A DNA stretch of 64,000 nt. It comes from Acidovorax benzenivorans. Its GTDB lineage: Bacteria; Pseudomonadota; Gammaproteobacteria; Burkholderiales; Burkholderiaceae_C. Positions 27,583-35,826 of the stretch are shown piece by piece. The translations under genes and the position numbers were made by a program. Below the pieces are notes generated by a model. It was not told where the DNA came from, did not search any database, and saw only the letters and a list, made by a program, of their open reading frames with translations. The number at the start of each line of letters is the position of its first letter. The stretch's first letter is position 1. The DNA lies in contig NZ_JAPCKI010000004.1 of NCBI RefSeq assembly GCF_028680575.1, positions 372,001 through 436,000 on the forward strand, read 5' to 3'.

Positions 27583-28179
27583 TTGGTGCGGGAATGCCGT
27601 GGATTGGAGCAACTGTGCTGGCGTGAACTTGGCTACCCACAGCAGCCCGTTTTTGAAAGTGACCTGCCGCCGTTTTTGATGGTGGATGTTGATGGTTACT
27701 CCGCCAATCTGTCGATGCCAACGGCCCCGGCAGAACTGGCTGCCCGGATGGCTGCATTGGAACCATCGCCACTGTCGGCATCTTCATTCGTTGGCACGAA
27801 TCTCAGTGCGCTGGCTCGCCTGCTGAACTTCACACCCTTCGAGTGCCAGTGGCTGCTGTGGTCGTACTGCATCCGACGCTTGGGCCGTTCGATCTTGCCA
27901 GTCATCCCAATGCGTGACAAAGACCATGGCTGCGACATGTTGGCGCTGTTATGCGAGATGCCGGTTGACGCTGTACGAGATGCCGTGGCATCGCGCCGGT
28001 TGCACACCTGGGGCTTGCTGGATGGCGGTGATGCCGATAGTTCGACGCCACCCTTGCTCAGTGGCTGGCTGTTGGCCACCGACCCGTTTGCAGAGTGGAT
28101 CGAGCAGCCCTATGACTCGCACACTGACCTGTTGATTGCGCTCTGCCAAGCGCATGTTTCGTTAATGGCGTCTCGCTGA
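27583..28179 (+). CDS. Protein resembling the N-terminal helical domain of SpoVK/Cdc48-type AAA+ ATPases, no ATPase module
   Basis: 198 residues. The segment NLSALARLLNFTPFECQWLL followed by LALLCEMPVDAVRDAVA, SRRLHTWGLLD and LLSGWLLATDPFAEWI follows the pattern of the winged-helical region that precedes the Walker A domain in some AAA+ ATPases. Here the protein stops where the ATPase would begin, and no Walker motif is found downstream. The start is unclear: TTG at 27583 or GTG at 27586, four codons after an in-frame stop, so the N-terminus may also be cut. The family call is an inference from pattern memory. Confidence 0.45.
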   Translation: MVRECRGLEQLCWRELGYPQQPVFESDLPPFLMVDVDGYSANLSMPTAPAELAARMAALEPSPLSASSFVGTNLSALARLLNFTPFECQWLLWSYCIRRLGRSILPVIPMRDKDHGCDMLALLCEMPVDAVRDAVASRRLHTWGLLDGGDADSSTPPLLSGWLLATDPFAEWIEQPYDSHTDLLIALCQAHVSLMASR

Positions 28180-28322
28180 GGTCTCGTCTCTCGTCGGCTG
28201 CTTTTCTGCGGCCGAACTGATTTCTCTCACCCGTGTTTTCTATCCGGTACCTGTTTGCGGAGGTCTACGCGCGCCCGTTTGTTTTTACCGTTTTGTTTCG
28301 TTCCCCACCCAAGGAGATTTTC

Positions 28323-28712
28323 ATGACCACAACACCCACGTCCACAACCAATGCAGCGGCTCCTGCACCGCCCCCACCAACGATCATCTATTCCAACACC
28401 GCCCGGTTCCCGCTGGGCCAGATCGTGGCCACGCCCGGAGCTTTGGAGTTGCTTCAAGAAACCGGCTTCAGCGCTGCCGCACTGATCAGCCGCCACGTGC
28501 ATGGTGACTGGGGCGATCTGTGTGAAGAAGACCGCGCAGAAAGCGAGTTTGCCGTGACCCGACGCCTGCGGATTCTGAGTTGCTACCGGCTGGTGGACGC
28601 TGCGCGGCTGGCTGCAACACCGACCGACAAGCGGTCGTCATTACCCACCCTCTGGATCATCACGGAAGCCGACCGCAGTGTGACCACGCTACTGCTCCCA
28701 TCGGATTATTGA
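28323..28712 (+). CDS. ICE/plasmid-type hypothetical protein
   Basis: 129-residue protein with a proline/threonine-rich start followed by a compact domain: RFPLGQIVATPGALELLQE, HVHGDWGDLCEEDRAESEFA and a closing LWIITEADRSVTTLLLPSDY. I recall this pattern from small proteins on plasmids and integrative elements of Gram-negative bacteria, sometimes mislabelled as restriction subunits. AAGGAGA precedes the ATG at 28323. It is separated from the next gene by one base. Confidence 0.65.
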   Translation: MTTTPTSTTNAAAPAPPPPTIIYSNTARFPLGQIVATPGALELLQETGFSAAALISRHVHGDWGDLCEEDRAESEFAVTRRLRILSCYRLVDAARLAATPTDKRSSLPTLWIITEADRSVTTLLLPSDY

Positions 28713-28713
28713 A

Positions 28714-29466
28714 ATGCCCAAGGCAATCTCATTGAGCCGATCGGCGGTGTCCTATCGGTTCCAGCGCGTGTACCCCGGAATCCAAACCGGACACGCTCTG
28801 ACCGTGAAGACCAAACGACAAGAACCAGTCCGGTTCTTCATGCAGCAATCCGATCTTGACGGAGCCTGCGGGGTGCATATTGCAGCGATGATTTTGGCGA
28901 TACACGATCTTGCCAAGCCGTCTGCTCTGCATGAGATGAGCCACAGAAAATCAGGAATTTCTGCGCTCGTTTGGCAGGCGTTTCAGCACACATATTTTGC
29001 TGGTGTTCACCCCGAAGAGTGGGTGGAATTGATGGATGGTCTCAACCTGCCTCTGGCGTTGACAGCCAAGTACGGCGTGCAAGACAACGCTGACAGTCAC
29101 GCCCTTGAATGGCTGATGCGTGGCGGCGATCTGGTGGCGCTGGCATTTGCGTCGGTCAAACACGCCAGAACCAAGCACTGGGCACTGGCGGTTGGGGTGG
29201 AGGGTGCCGCGGTTGGCAAAGTGCTTTCTCCGGACTCAATGCTCTTGATCGACCCCAGCGCCAGCGAGCCCAGTTTTTCACCCTTCAACGCTCGGCTGCG
29301 CTTGCCGCAGACAGGTCCTGGTCGGCGAGCCGCACCGAATTGGCTCAAGCCCTCGGAAGAGGAAAAGCGTAAGCCCGTGCATTGGCTATACGAGGCTGCC
29401 GAGTGGAATGCCGAAGAAGTTCGCTTGCTCGCCGCGATTCGGGTACAGCTGAGGTTGACAGCATGA
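28714..29466 (+). CDS. C39-like (papain-fold) cysteine peptidase, putative
   Basis: 250-residue protein with a plausible papain-like triad: Cys52 in QSDLDGACGVHIAAMIL, His155 in TKHWALAVGVEG and Asp180 in MLLIDPSAS. The Cys-near-start, His-in-beta-strand, Asp-after pattern fits peptidase C39-like domains. No signal peptide or transporter domain is present, so it probably acts in the cytoplasm. It starts one base after the previous gene and overlaps the next by four bases (ATGA). Substrate unknown; the coupled FtsZ-like protein is one candidate partner. Confidence 0.55.
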   Translation: MPKAISLSRSAVSYRFQRVYPGIQTGHALTVKTKRQEPVRFFMQQSDLDGACGVHIAAMILAIHDLAKPSALHEMSHRKSGISALVWQAFQHTYFAGVHPEEWVELMDGLNLPLALTAKYGVQDNADSHALEWLMRGGDLVALAFASVKHARTKHWALAVGVEGAAVGKVLSPDSMLLIDPSASEPSFSPFNARLRLPQTGPGRRAAPNWLKPSEEEKRKPVHWLYEAAEWNAEEVRLLAAIRVQLRLTA

Positions 29467-29942
29467 AGCGCGCGCTGATGCGGCGCCAGGTTCTCAAGAT
29501 CGTCGCTGGCATGGCGTTGTCGCCATCGTCACTGCTTGCGGCATCGAGCCAAGCCACAACGGTTCAGCAGACCTTGGCAGCGCTGCTGGAGGCAACGGAA
29601 GAAGGTTCCATACTGCAGATCAACCTGGAAGAATTGCGCGACGCGCTGAATCTCTGTGGTCGCTTTCCCGTGAGTCTTACGGTGACAGCCCATGGCGCGG
29701 ACAAGGCCCTTGATGCTTATTGCTACGCATTGACATGCATGCCGAACCGCAAGGTGCCCGCCGCAGTGGTTGTGTGTAGCGGGTACGGCAAGGGCTTTCA
29801 ACTTAGCCATTGCGCGGAGGTCTTCAAGGTGGCCCGGCAAGCCGTGGATGAATCGACATACTTGGTATTTGGCGCGCGGTTCGATCCCACGCTAGGGGAT
29901 GCCATGAGCGTTACTTGGCTGGCTGGCGCACCAGATGCCTAG
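29463..29942 (+). CDS. Free-standing FtsZ C-terminal-like domain protein
   Basis: 159 residues. Residues about 53-155 follow the layout of the C-terminal domain of FtsZ: INLEELRDALN at the start, a central VPAAVVVCSGYGKGFQLSHCAE strand-turn-helix, and STYLVFGARFDPTLGD...VTWLAG at the end, which lines up with the FtsZ segment ATVVIGTSLDPDMND...VTVVATG. The GTP-binding tubulin domain (GGGTGTG) is absent. Residues 1-31 contain RRQVLK and a hydrophobic stretch that could be a Tat or Sec leader. Coupled to the peptidase gene by ATGA. Function unknown. Confidence 0.5.
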   Translation: MKRALMRRQVLKIVAGMALSPSSLLAASSQATTVQQTLAALLEATEEGSILQINLEELRDALNLCGRFPVSLTVTAHGADKALDAYCYALTCMPNRKVPAAVVVCSGYGKGFQLSHCAEVFKVARQAVDESTYLVFGARFDPTLGDAMSVTWLAGAPDA

Positions 29943-30313
29943 CGCAATGGTGAGCGGCGAGTTCCCTGCGGTCGATCAGCCCCGGTCTTGGCCAACGACG
30001 CCTCATTGATCCGGCGTTTCACGGACGTGCGGCGAAGCTCCTTTGGCAGTCGGGCCTCGAAGCCAGCCATCAAGTCAGTCATGGTCATGCCGAGGGACTT
30101 TGCCAGCGAGTCCAGCACCAGCAGCGTAGGGGCAGAGAGGCCCCTCTCCAAGAGCGACACGTAAGTGCGATCCATGGAGGCATCGAAGGCCAATTCGGCC
30201 TGCGATTTGTCGCAGTCCTTGCGAACAGTTTTCAAGTATTCACCAAACGCCACGGCCAAAGGATGCCGGTCAGCAGTGACCTTCTTCTTGACGGTGGTTG
30301 ATGTAGATTCCAT
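29939..30313 (-). CDS. XRE-family transcriptional regulator
   Basis: 124-residue helix-turn-helix regulator. The HTH spans about residues 20-80 (GEYLKTVRKDCDKSQAELAF, then SMDRTYVSLLERGLSAPTL). It is convergent with the FtsZ-like gene and overlaps its end by four bases. A perfect dyad at 30311-30334 covers its own start codon, so it probably represses itself. It lacks an evident ribosome site, so its message may be leaderless. Confidence 0.85.
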   Translation of the reverse strand: MESTSTTVKKKVTADRHPLAVAFGEYLKTVRKDCDKSQAELAFDASMDRTYVSLLERGLSAPTLLVLDSLAKSLGMTMTDLMAGFEARLPKELRRTSVKRRINEASLAKTGADRPQGTRRSPLR

Positions 30314-30334
30314 TGAGGCAAAAATGCCTCAATG
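30311..30334. promoter_or_regulatory. Perfect 10-bp dyad over the XRE start codon
   Basis: CATTGAGGCA (30311-30320), AAAA, TGCCTCAATG (30325-30334) is a perfect inverted repeat. Its left arm contains the start codon of the XRE gene on the minus strand, and its right end lies 68 bases before the divergent hydrolase gene. It is the likely operator of the regulator and may control both directions. Confidence 0.6.
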
Positions 30335-30401
30335 ACGACTTAAATACGACAGAGTAAATTCTTCATTGTGAGAAACTTCGGATTCAAAAGAGGGAACTGG
30401 G

Positions 30402-31448
30402 ATGAGAACCAATCTGAACAAAACCGTGCAAGGCTGGCTTGCTATGGCATGCGCGCTGAATGCGAATTTTGCTGTTGCAGCGCCGCTTGCTGACCTAAGT
30501 GGCGGCCAATCCGGCCGCATTGAATTCACCTCGTCCACGCCCGATCACCGATGGGCGCTGATCCGTGGTCGCTTGGGTCCCGAGGTCACCGTCTTCGGCG
30601 ATCTGCTGATGCCGAATCCGCGGTCGGACGGCAAGGTGCCAGCGGTGGTGTTCTCGCACGGCAGCGAAGGCGTCAGCAGTGTGTACTTCGATGTTTGGGC
30701 CAAGGCTCTGAACAACGCGGGCTATGCCGTGTTCGTCGTGGACAGTTTCAAGCCACGCGGCGAGGACCGCGTGACCGGCCCCACCAAGCAGTTGACCTGG
30801 AACACCATGGCGAACACCACGGATGCCCTGAATGCGCTCAAGCTGCTGGCAACCCATCCACAGATAGATAGCAGCCGCATTTTCCACATGGGCTGGTCGC
30901 GTGGCGGGCAAGCCTTGCTGGATGCGGCATGGCCGACGTACCAGCAGCATGTGCTTCCCGCCAACGTGAAATGGGCTGGCGGCGTGGCGGTCTACCCCGG
31001 ATGCAATATGCGCTACCGGGTGGATCAGCACAGCAAGCTACCGGCTCCGATTCTGATGGTGCTGGGCGAGAAAGACGACATGACCCCCGCCAAGCCCTGC
31101 ATGGAGTTGGCCGACGAGTATGCGGCGGCAGGCCATCCGGTCAGCTACAAGGTCTATGCCGGTGCCACACATGTCTTTGACCGGCTCAACCAGCCCTGGA
31201 AGAAGTACAACGAGGGCAACTTCAATCTCTGCTCGATGGACGTGCGCATGCCCTATGGCGCCAACGACCGCAGCAGTTGGGGGCCGGCGCTCGACAAAGT
31301 CTCGGGGAAGACGTTCACCGACGACAAGGAGTGGAACGCCTACATGCCGAAGTGCAAGCAGACCTCCTGGATCACGGTGGAGAGCAACGACAAGGCCCGC
31401 GAGCAAGCCGTGAAAGACGTTCTGGCATTTCTGGAAGGCATCCAATGA
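30402..31448 (+). CDS. Secreted dienelactone hydrolase-like alpha/beta hydrolase
   Basis: 348 residues with a signal peptide (about 1-27, ending NANFAVAA). The triad is visible: Ser in GWSRGGQ, Asp in LGEKDDMTP and His in AGATHVFD, with an oxyanion segment FSHGSEG. It belongs to the dienelactone hydrolase family in the broad sense; the substrate is unknown. It overlaps the next gene by four bases, so the two secreted hydrolases form an operon. The divergent XRE dyad may regulate it. Confidence 0.82.
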   Translation: MRTNLNKTVQGWLAMACALNANFAVAAPLADLSGGQSGRIEFTSSTPDHRWALIRGRLGPEVTVFGDLLMPNPRSDGKVPAVVFSHGSEGVSSVYFDVWAKALNNAGYAVFVVDSFKPRGEDRVTGPTKQLTWNTMANTTDALNALKLLATHPQIDSSRIFHMGWSRGGQALLDAAWPTYQQHVLPANVKWAGGVAVYPGCNMRYRVDQHSKLPAPILMVLGEKDDMTPAKPCMELADEYAAAGHPVSYKVYAGATHVFDRLNQPWKKYNEGNFNLCSMDVRMPYGANDRSSWGPALDKVSGKTFTDDKEWNAYMPKCKQTSWITVESNDKAREQAVKDVLAFLEGIQ

Positions 31449-32578
31449 AGCGCGCCACCAAACACTCCCTGCGGCTGCTGGCGACCGCTGCACTAGTCTT
31501 CTGCGCTCAGGCCATGGCGCAAGTCACTCCGGTGGCTGATGGCGGTGCCGCAGCGCCGGACGAATGGCTGCTGGCCAAGACCGGGCCGCGCTGGTTTCAA
31601 ATCACGCAGCCGAGCCCGAATCCGAGCACGCTCAGCACCCGCGCGCCATCGGCTGGAGAAAAGGCCCTCGTGGACCGCGCTCGCGCCCTCGTCGGCCAAC
31701 GGCCCGCCAAGGCCTTTGCGCTGATGGATGGCAACACCATCGTGTACTCCGCGTTCAACGCCCCGGCCGACTCCGAATCCCTGTTCTTCGGCATGTCCAT
31801 GGGCAAGACGGTCACGGCCATGGCAACGGGACAAGCCATCTGCGCGGGCAAGCTCACGCTGCAGTCCAAGGCCGGAGACGTGCTGCCGGAACTTCAGGGC
31901 AAAGCCCTGGGCAATGCCACGGTGCACGATCTGCTGCGCATGGCATCGGGTGCAGCAGAGCAAAACGGCGACAGCACCATCTGGACGCCAGAGCAGACCA
32001 AAGACTGGAACCAGGGCCTTCTGAACCTCGCAGAGTTGATTGCCACGGATCGCATCTCCAAGGCGGCGCGCGGTGCGTTCTCGGAGTACAAGCCCGGCGA
32101 GGTGTTCGCGTACAAATCCACGGACCCCATGACACTCGGTCTCATGGTCAGCCGCGCGACTGGCATGCCGCTGAGTCAGTGGATTCAAGAGCAGGTGCTC
32201 AACCCGATGGGCGCCGCGCATCCGGGGCTGTACTCTCAGGACCGCGCCAAGAACGGACTCGGGGACTCCGGCATGCGGCTGCGCATGGAAGACTGGATGC
32301 GCTTCGCTGTGTGGGTCAAGGAGTCGTCCAAGAAATCGGACTGCTTCGGTGGCTTCGTGAAAGCTGCGATGGCCAAGCAGATCGGCAACGACCGCAACCC
32401 TGCGGCTCGCAAGCATGGACGGATGTTCGGGGGCTATGGCTACCTTATGTGGACGGAAAACACCACGGCACCTGGCACGGCATGGGCCACTGGGTGGGGT
32501 GGTCAGCGTATCGGCTGGACCTACGGCAACGACCGGATGGTGGTCGTATTCTCCAGCAGAGAGGCGTGGATACCGTAG
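31445..32578 (+). CDS. Serine hydrolase, class C beta-lactamase/6-aminohexanoate-dimer-hydrolase type, C-terminus cut by a stop
   Basis: 377 residues with a signal peptide (ending FCAQAMAQ). The active-site SxxK is SMGK in FFGMSMGKTVTAMATG, and the second motif YxS is in FAYKSTDPMTLG. Family members hydrolyse amides or esters. The frame stops at TAG (32576-32578) after REAWIP, but the next codons in the same frame read VYELARDWGKAAH before a TGA at 32618, which is how such proteins normally end. So 13 residues appear lost by a single-base change (GAG to TAG). A hairpin at 32623-32640 (TACCGAT/ATCGGTA) follows. Confidence 0.8.
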   Translation: MKRATKHSLRLLATAALVFCAQAMAQVTPVADGGAAAPDEWLLAKTGPRWFQITQPSPNPSTLSTRAPSAGEKALVDRARALVGQRPAKAFALMDGNTIVYSAFNAPADSESLFFGMSMGKTVTAMATGQAICAGKLTLQSKAGDVLPELQGKALGNATVHDLLRMASGAAEQNGDSTIWTPEQTKDWNQGLLNLAELIATDRISKAARGAFSEYKPGEVFAYKSTDPMTLGLMVSRATGMPLSQWIQEQVLNPMGAAHPGLYSQDRAKNGLGDSGMRLRMEDWMRFAVWVKESSKKSDCFGGFVKAAMAKQIGNDRNPAARKHGRMFGGYGYLMWTENTTAPGTAWATGWGGQRIGWTYGNDRMVVVFSSREAWIP

Positions 32579-32789
32579 GTGTATGAGCTCGCGCGAGACT
32601 GGGGAAAAGCGGCTCACTGAAATACCGATAGCAATCGGTACTGAGCTTCGGCAAGATGAACTTATGCAGCAATTCCGGTGACTGGAACGGTGGTAACGAG
32701 CACCAGTAACAGTACGGAGGTTTGACTGCTAGGGCCTACCGGAACGGCACTGCGAGCAATTTCAATCATGCTCGAAGTGCCTACCCTCG

Positions 32790-33941
32790 TCAGTAGTTCT
32801 TGAACATACGATGCTGAGGTGCGGGGCGGAGCCAGGCCGCCTCGTTTTGAGTTTTGACCTCCCACGCACTGCGCGCCACTGGGTCATACATAAAGCCGTT
32901 TTCCACTGCCCACTCAGGTGGCTCGACTATCGACGCCGGGTTAGTGAGATCGGACCATTTGATCGCGCCTTCGGGCAAAGGGCGCACAGACAGATCAATG
33001 CCATACAACGCCAAAATCTGTTTGCGGCGACGGAAATACGCCGACTCACTGGTGCAGAAATTCAGGGGGTCGCGGCCATCGAGCCAAAGCGCAATAAGGG
33101 TGCGATGCCCAAGACTCGCATTCTCCAAAAGCAGTTCACGCTGGTCGAGGGGCGGCATGTCTTGCAGAGGTATCTTTTGAACTGCGTTGATGTGCAGTTC
33201 CCGGGCCGATCCCGGCAGCCAGAGTGAGCCTCGGTTGAGCGGGCGATCCTTGCTGTTCACGCTGCGCATGTGGCGGGTTTCGATGCGCACAATGTTGGCA
33301 AGGTGTTCTTCCATCATCTGGTCGAAATCTATGCCGATCCCGATGCGCTGGAAGTCGGCTGGCATGTTGCCCAGCAGGGCGAATTTGTGCCGGCATAGAC
33401 GATCCAAAAAGTAGTTGTACTTGTCATAAACCGCCACGCTCAGGTCGCGCGAATCAGGCCACAAGCGAATGCCGATACCTCTCTCCATGGGAACTGCCCG
33501 CAACGACGAATCAGCATGACGACGGATGTTGTCACAGAGCTTCGGAATCAGCCCTCGCGGGAGTCGATAGTGCTCAGCAACATGAGCCTCGTGAACTTCG
33601 TATTCACCGCTCGAAAGTGCTGCAAAAACCGATGCCGGGCAGTCGATTCCCAAAGTCTGAAACACCAGCAAGACCGATGCTTTGGCCACAGCTTGTAAGT
33701 CGTTGGAGCCCATGCCGTTGTGGCCCTGAATCCACTTCGCCGGTGAGCCGCTGAAACGCATGCGCGGCTGCTTGCCACGGGTCTCCACCTGTACAGTGAA
33801 GTCTGGGGCGCCACTGGCAGAACGTACTTTGACTTCGGTGAGCGAGTGTGTTGCAGCTCCGCTGGGCTGAAGAGTAGTGACAGGTTTGCCAATTTCTGGA
33901 AAGTCGTCACCGTCGATGGTTATGTTGATGAAGTCGATCAT
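32790..33941 (-). CDS. Phage/plasmid replication protein, gpII/X-like
   Basis: 383-residue protein resembling replication initiators of the filamentous phage gpII/X family: an N-terminal MIDFINITI strand, GSPAKWIQGHNGMGSNDLQA (the family's conserved 'GNPxKxxQGHNxxGSxDL' block), then SVAVYDKYNYFLDRLC and a long central domain. Such proteins nick an origin for rolling-circle replication. It lies downstream of a RepA-type helicase gene on the same strand, which supports a replication module for island 2. Confidence 0.72.
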   Translation of the reverse strand: MIDFINITIDGDDFPEIGKPVTTLQPSGAATHSLTEVKVRSASGAPDFTVQVETRGKQPRMRFSGSPAKWIQGHNGMGSNDLQAVAKASVLLVFQTLGIDCPASVFAALSSGEYEVHEAHVAEHYRLPRGLIPKLCDNIRRHADSSLRAVPMERGIGIRLWPDSRDLSVAVYDKYNYFLDRLCRHKFALLGNMPADFQRIGIGIDFDQMMEEHLANIVRIETRHMRSVNSKDRPLNRGSLWLPGSARELHINAVQKIPLQDMPPLDQRELLLENASLGHRTLIALWLDGRDPLNFCTSESAYFRRRKQILALYGIDLSVRPLPEGAIKWSDLTNPASIVEPPEWAVENGFMYDPVARSAWEVKTQNEAAWLRPAPQHRMFKNY

Positions 33942-33955
33942 GGTGATGTGTGCAT

Positions 33956-34117
33956 GGTGGTCTGCAGTTCTTCATTTCTGAGCAGTACAGACCACCTATC
34001 CAATAGTGACAGTGATCTCCATAGCTCTACTTGGCGATGGCACCGCGCACGGATGCTTTGACGTGGTCGTGCATGGGTGCGCAGCGGTGCATTCGCTAGT
34101 GGATGCACATGTGCATC
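33956..34117. other. Candidate replication origin between Rep and helicase genes
   Basis: This 160-base spacer holds a 9-bp inverted repeat (GGTGGTCTG 33956-33964 / CAGACCACC 33988-33996), a perfect 16-bp palindrome GATGCACATGTGCATC at 34102-34117, and repeated GTGCAT/ATGCAC words near 33950, 34069, 34087, 34103 and 34111. Dyads and short repeats next to a nicking-type Rep gene suggest an origin or Rep-binding sites. The palindrome overlaps the end of the helicase gene. No experiment supports this. Confidence 0.4.
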
Positions 34118-35081
34118 ACTTCGTTTTGAGCCAGCGGCCGACCGTCGTGCGATCAACACCCAGCTCGTCGGCAATGGCGACCTGCGACATGCCCTTGGCC
34201 TTCATCGCATGGGCTTTTTCGATGCGCGGGTCCTGGTGCATGCCTGTTTTGTGGTGCCAGGACACTTCGCCGTTCTCACCTTGGAGAAGCGTCGCCGCGA
34301 TAGGCTGGACCTCGGTGTTTGCCAGGTGGCGGGATTTCTCCCAGACCAGGTTGAAACGCAGGGCGCCATCACCGGCAACGTCGTCCACCGGCTTGAGGGC
34401 CACCGACCAGTCTAGGGCATCCTCATGGCTGCTGCTGCCACGCTGCTTGCCCGTCTTGCCGGTATGGTGGATCACGATCACCGTGCGGCCAGCGCGTTTG
34501 TGACCGAGCATCCAGCGCATCATGGGCGCCCAGGCCTCAGCGGTTTCGCGGCCGTCACCGCTCCAGGCTGAGTAGTTGTCGATAAAGATGACATCCCATT
34601 CCGTTCCGATCATCTGGTCAATGGCACGCTGACCTTCTACCGTGTTGATCGAGGGCAGCAGATCGGTAAAGGCTTCAGGAGTGAAGAGTTCTAGATTGTC
34701 GGGAGGGTCCACTTTGAAGCTGTCGCACAGAGACAGGATGCGCTGGCGCAGGGTGAAAAGGTCCATCTCGCCATCAAGGTAGATGACGCGACGAGCGCGA
34801 CGTGATTTGCGGCCGAGGAAGGAGATGCAGGCGCTGATGCAGATGGCCAGACTCAGCGCCACCCAGGTCTTACCGCGACCGCGCGGTCCGAACAGCATGC
34901 CGGTCTGGTTGGATTGGATGAGACGGCCCCAGTGGTTCTTGCGGCGTGGCACTTCGAGGTGCACGAACTTGGCTGCGGAGATCAAATGCATTTCGCTGCG
35001 AGGGCGAAACAGCCCGTCGCTTGGCTCCGGCATTGGGGTGCGGGGGCGCGCCACCTTCGCTGATTGAGAGGTTGTTTTCAT
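34116..35081 (-). CDS. RepA-like AAA ATPase (replicative helicase type)
   Basis: 321 residues. A RecA-fold ATPase with Walker A GPRGRGKT, VIYLDGEMDLF, the Walker B region WDVIFIDNYSAWSG and the IVIHHTGKTGKQRGSSSHED box that is typical of RSF1010 RepA-like hexameric helicases. The C-terminus carries an extra helix-turn-helix (MSQVAIADELGVDRTTVGRW). The ATG at 35081 gives a normal N-terminus. It sits between the Rep gene and a small protein gene, all on the minus strand. Confidence 0.78.
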   Translation of the reverse strand: MKTTSQSAKVARPRTPMPEPSDGLFRPRSEMHLISAAKFVHLEVPRRKNHWGRLIQSNQTGMLFGPRGRGKTWVALSLAICISACISFLGRKSRRARRVIYLDGEMDLFTLRQRILSLCDSFKVDPPDNLELFTPEAFTDLLPSINTVEGQRAIDQMIGTEWDVIFIDNYSAWSGDGRETAEAWAPMMRWMLGHKRAGRTVIVIHHTGKTGKQRGSSSHEDALDWSVALKPVDDVAGDGALRFNLVWEKSRHLANTEVQPIAATLLQGENGEVSWHHKTGMHQDPRIEKAHAMKAKGMSQVAIADELGVDRTTVGRWLKTK

Positions 35082-35139
35082 GATTGGTTGGAAGCCACGG
35101 CTGCGACTGCAGCCGTGAGACTTGAGATGTGTTCGGTAT

Positions 35140-35682
35140 TTACAGCGACGGTGTTGCTTCGTGAGAAACCGCCAGTACGGGCTGAGCAACGCGCGGGCTG
35201 CAGGTGATATGGACCTCGCGGGTGATCTTGCCCTCGCGCTTACCGCAAGTGCCGGTGACTACGATCTCTTGGTCGTTGTCGGTGACGTGGCGGTACGTGT
35301 TTGCCTGTGCGTTCAGGTACGTCGCGCCCTTCAACTTGCCGCGCGTGCACGTGGAAAGGATGGTCTCGGAATACTGAGCACCAAACTTGTCCAGAAGGAA
35401 CGCTGGCGTGAGATAGCAGCGGCTCAGTGCAGCCTTGGCTTCGGCTGTGATGTAGACGTGTGCGAGATCAAAGATTTGGATGTGGAGGCGGAACTCAGGC
35501 TGGTCGATTGAGAGCTTCGAGCGCTTGTGAATCGACAAGGTCTTGTCTGCAATCAGCGCTTGAAGGTCAACCTGATCCAAGAGATCAGCAACTGTGCCGT
35601 CAGAGAGTTTGGCATCGGTGGCCACAACAGGCTGCTGCGTTTCCAAGTCCTGGGCTTGAGGAGATACAGAAGAAATGGGCAT
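35140..35682 (-). CDS. Hypothetical protein of the replication module
   Basis: 180-residue protein, no family recognised. The N-terminal 50 residues are acidic and low in structure, followed by a mixed domain with RLHIQIFDLAHVYITAEAKA and a beta-rich end (EIVVTGTCGKREGKITREVH). It could be a single-strand-binding or accessory replication protein, given its place upstream of the helicase gene, but this is only context. Confidence 0.6.
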   Translation of the reverse strand: MPISSVSPQAQDLETQQPVVATDAKLSDGTVADLLDQVDLQALIADKTLSIHKRSKLSIDQPEFRLHIQIFDLAHVYITAEAKAALSRCYLTPAFLLDKFGAQYSETILSTCTRGKLKGATYLNAQANTYRHVTDNDQEIVVTGTCGKREGKITREVHITCSPRVAQPVLAVSHEATPSL

Positions 35683-35826
35683 GAGTAGTCCTTTGCCACC
35701 AGCCGAAGCTGTGGCACTTTCAATAAAAAGTAAGGGAGGTGCGCCGTCTAAAGGGCGGTAAGCAGGGACAATGACCGGGACAAGGACATGGTCGGCCTGC
35801 GAAGAGCGTTGGCAGATTGCGTGGTG

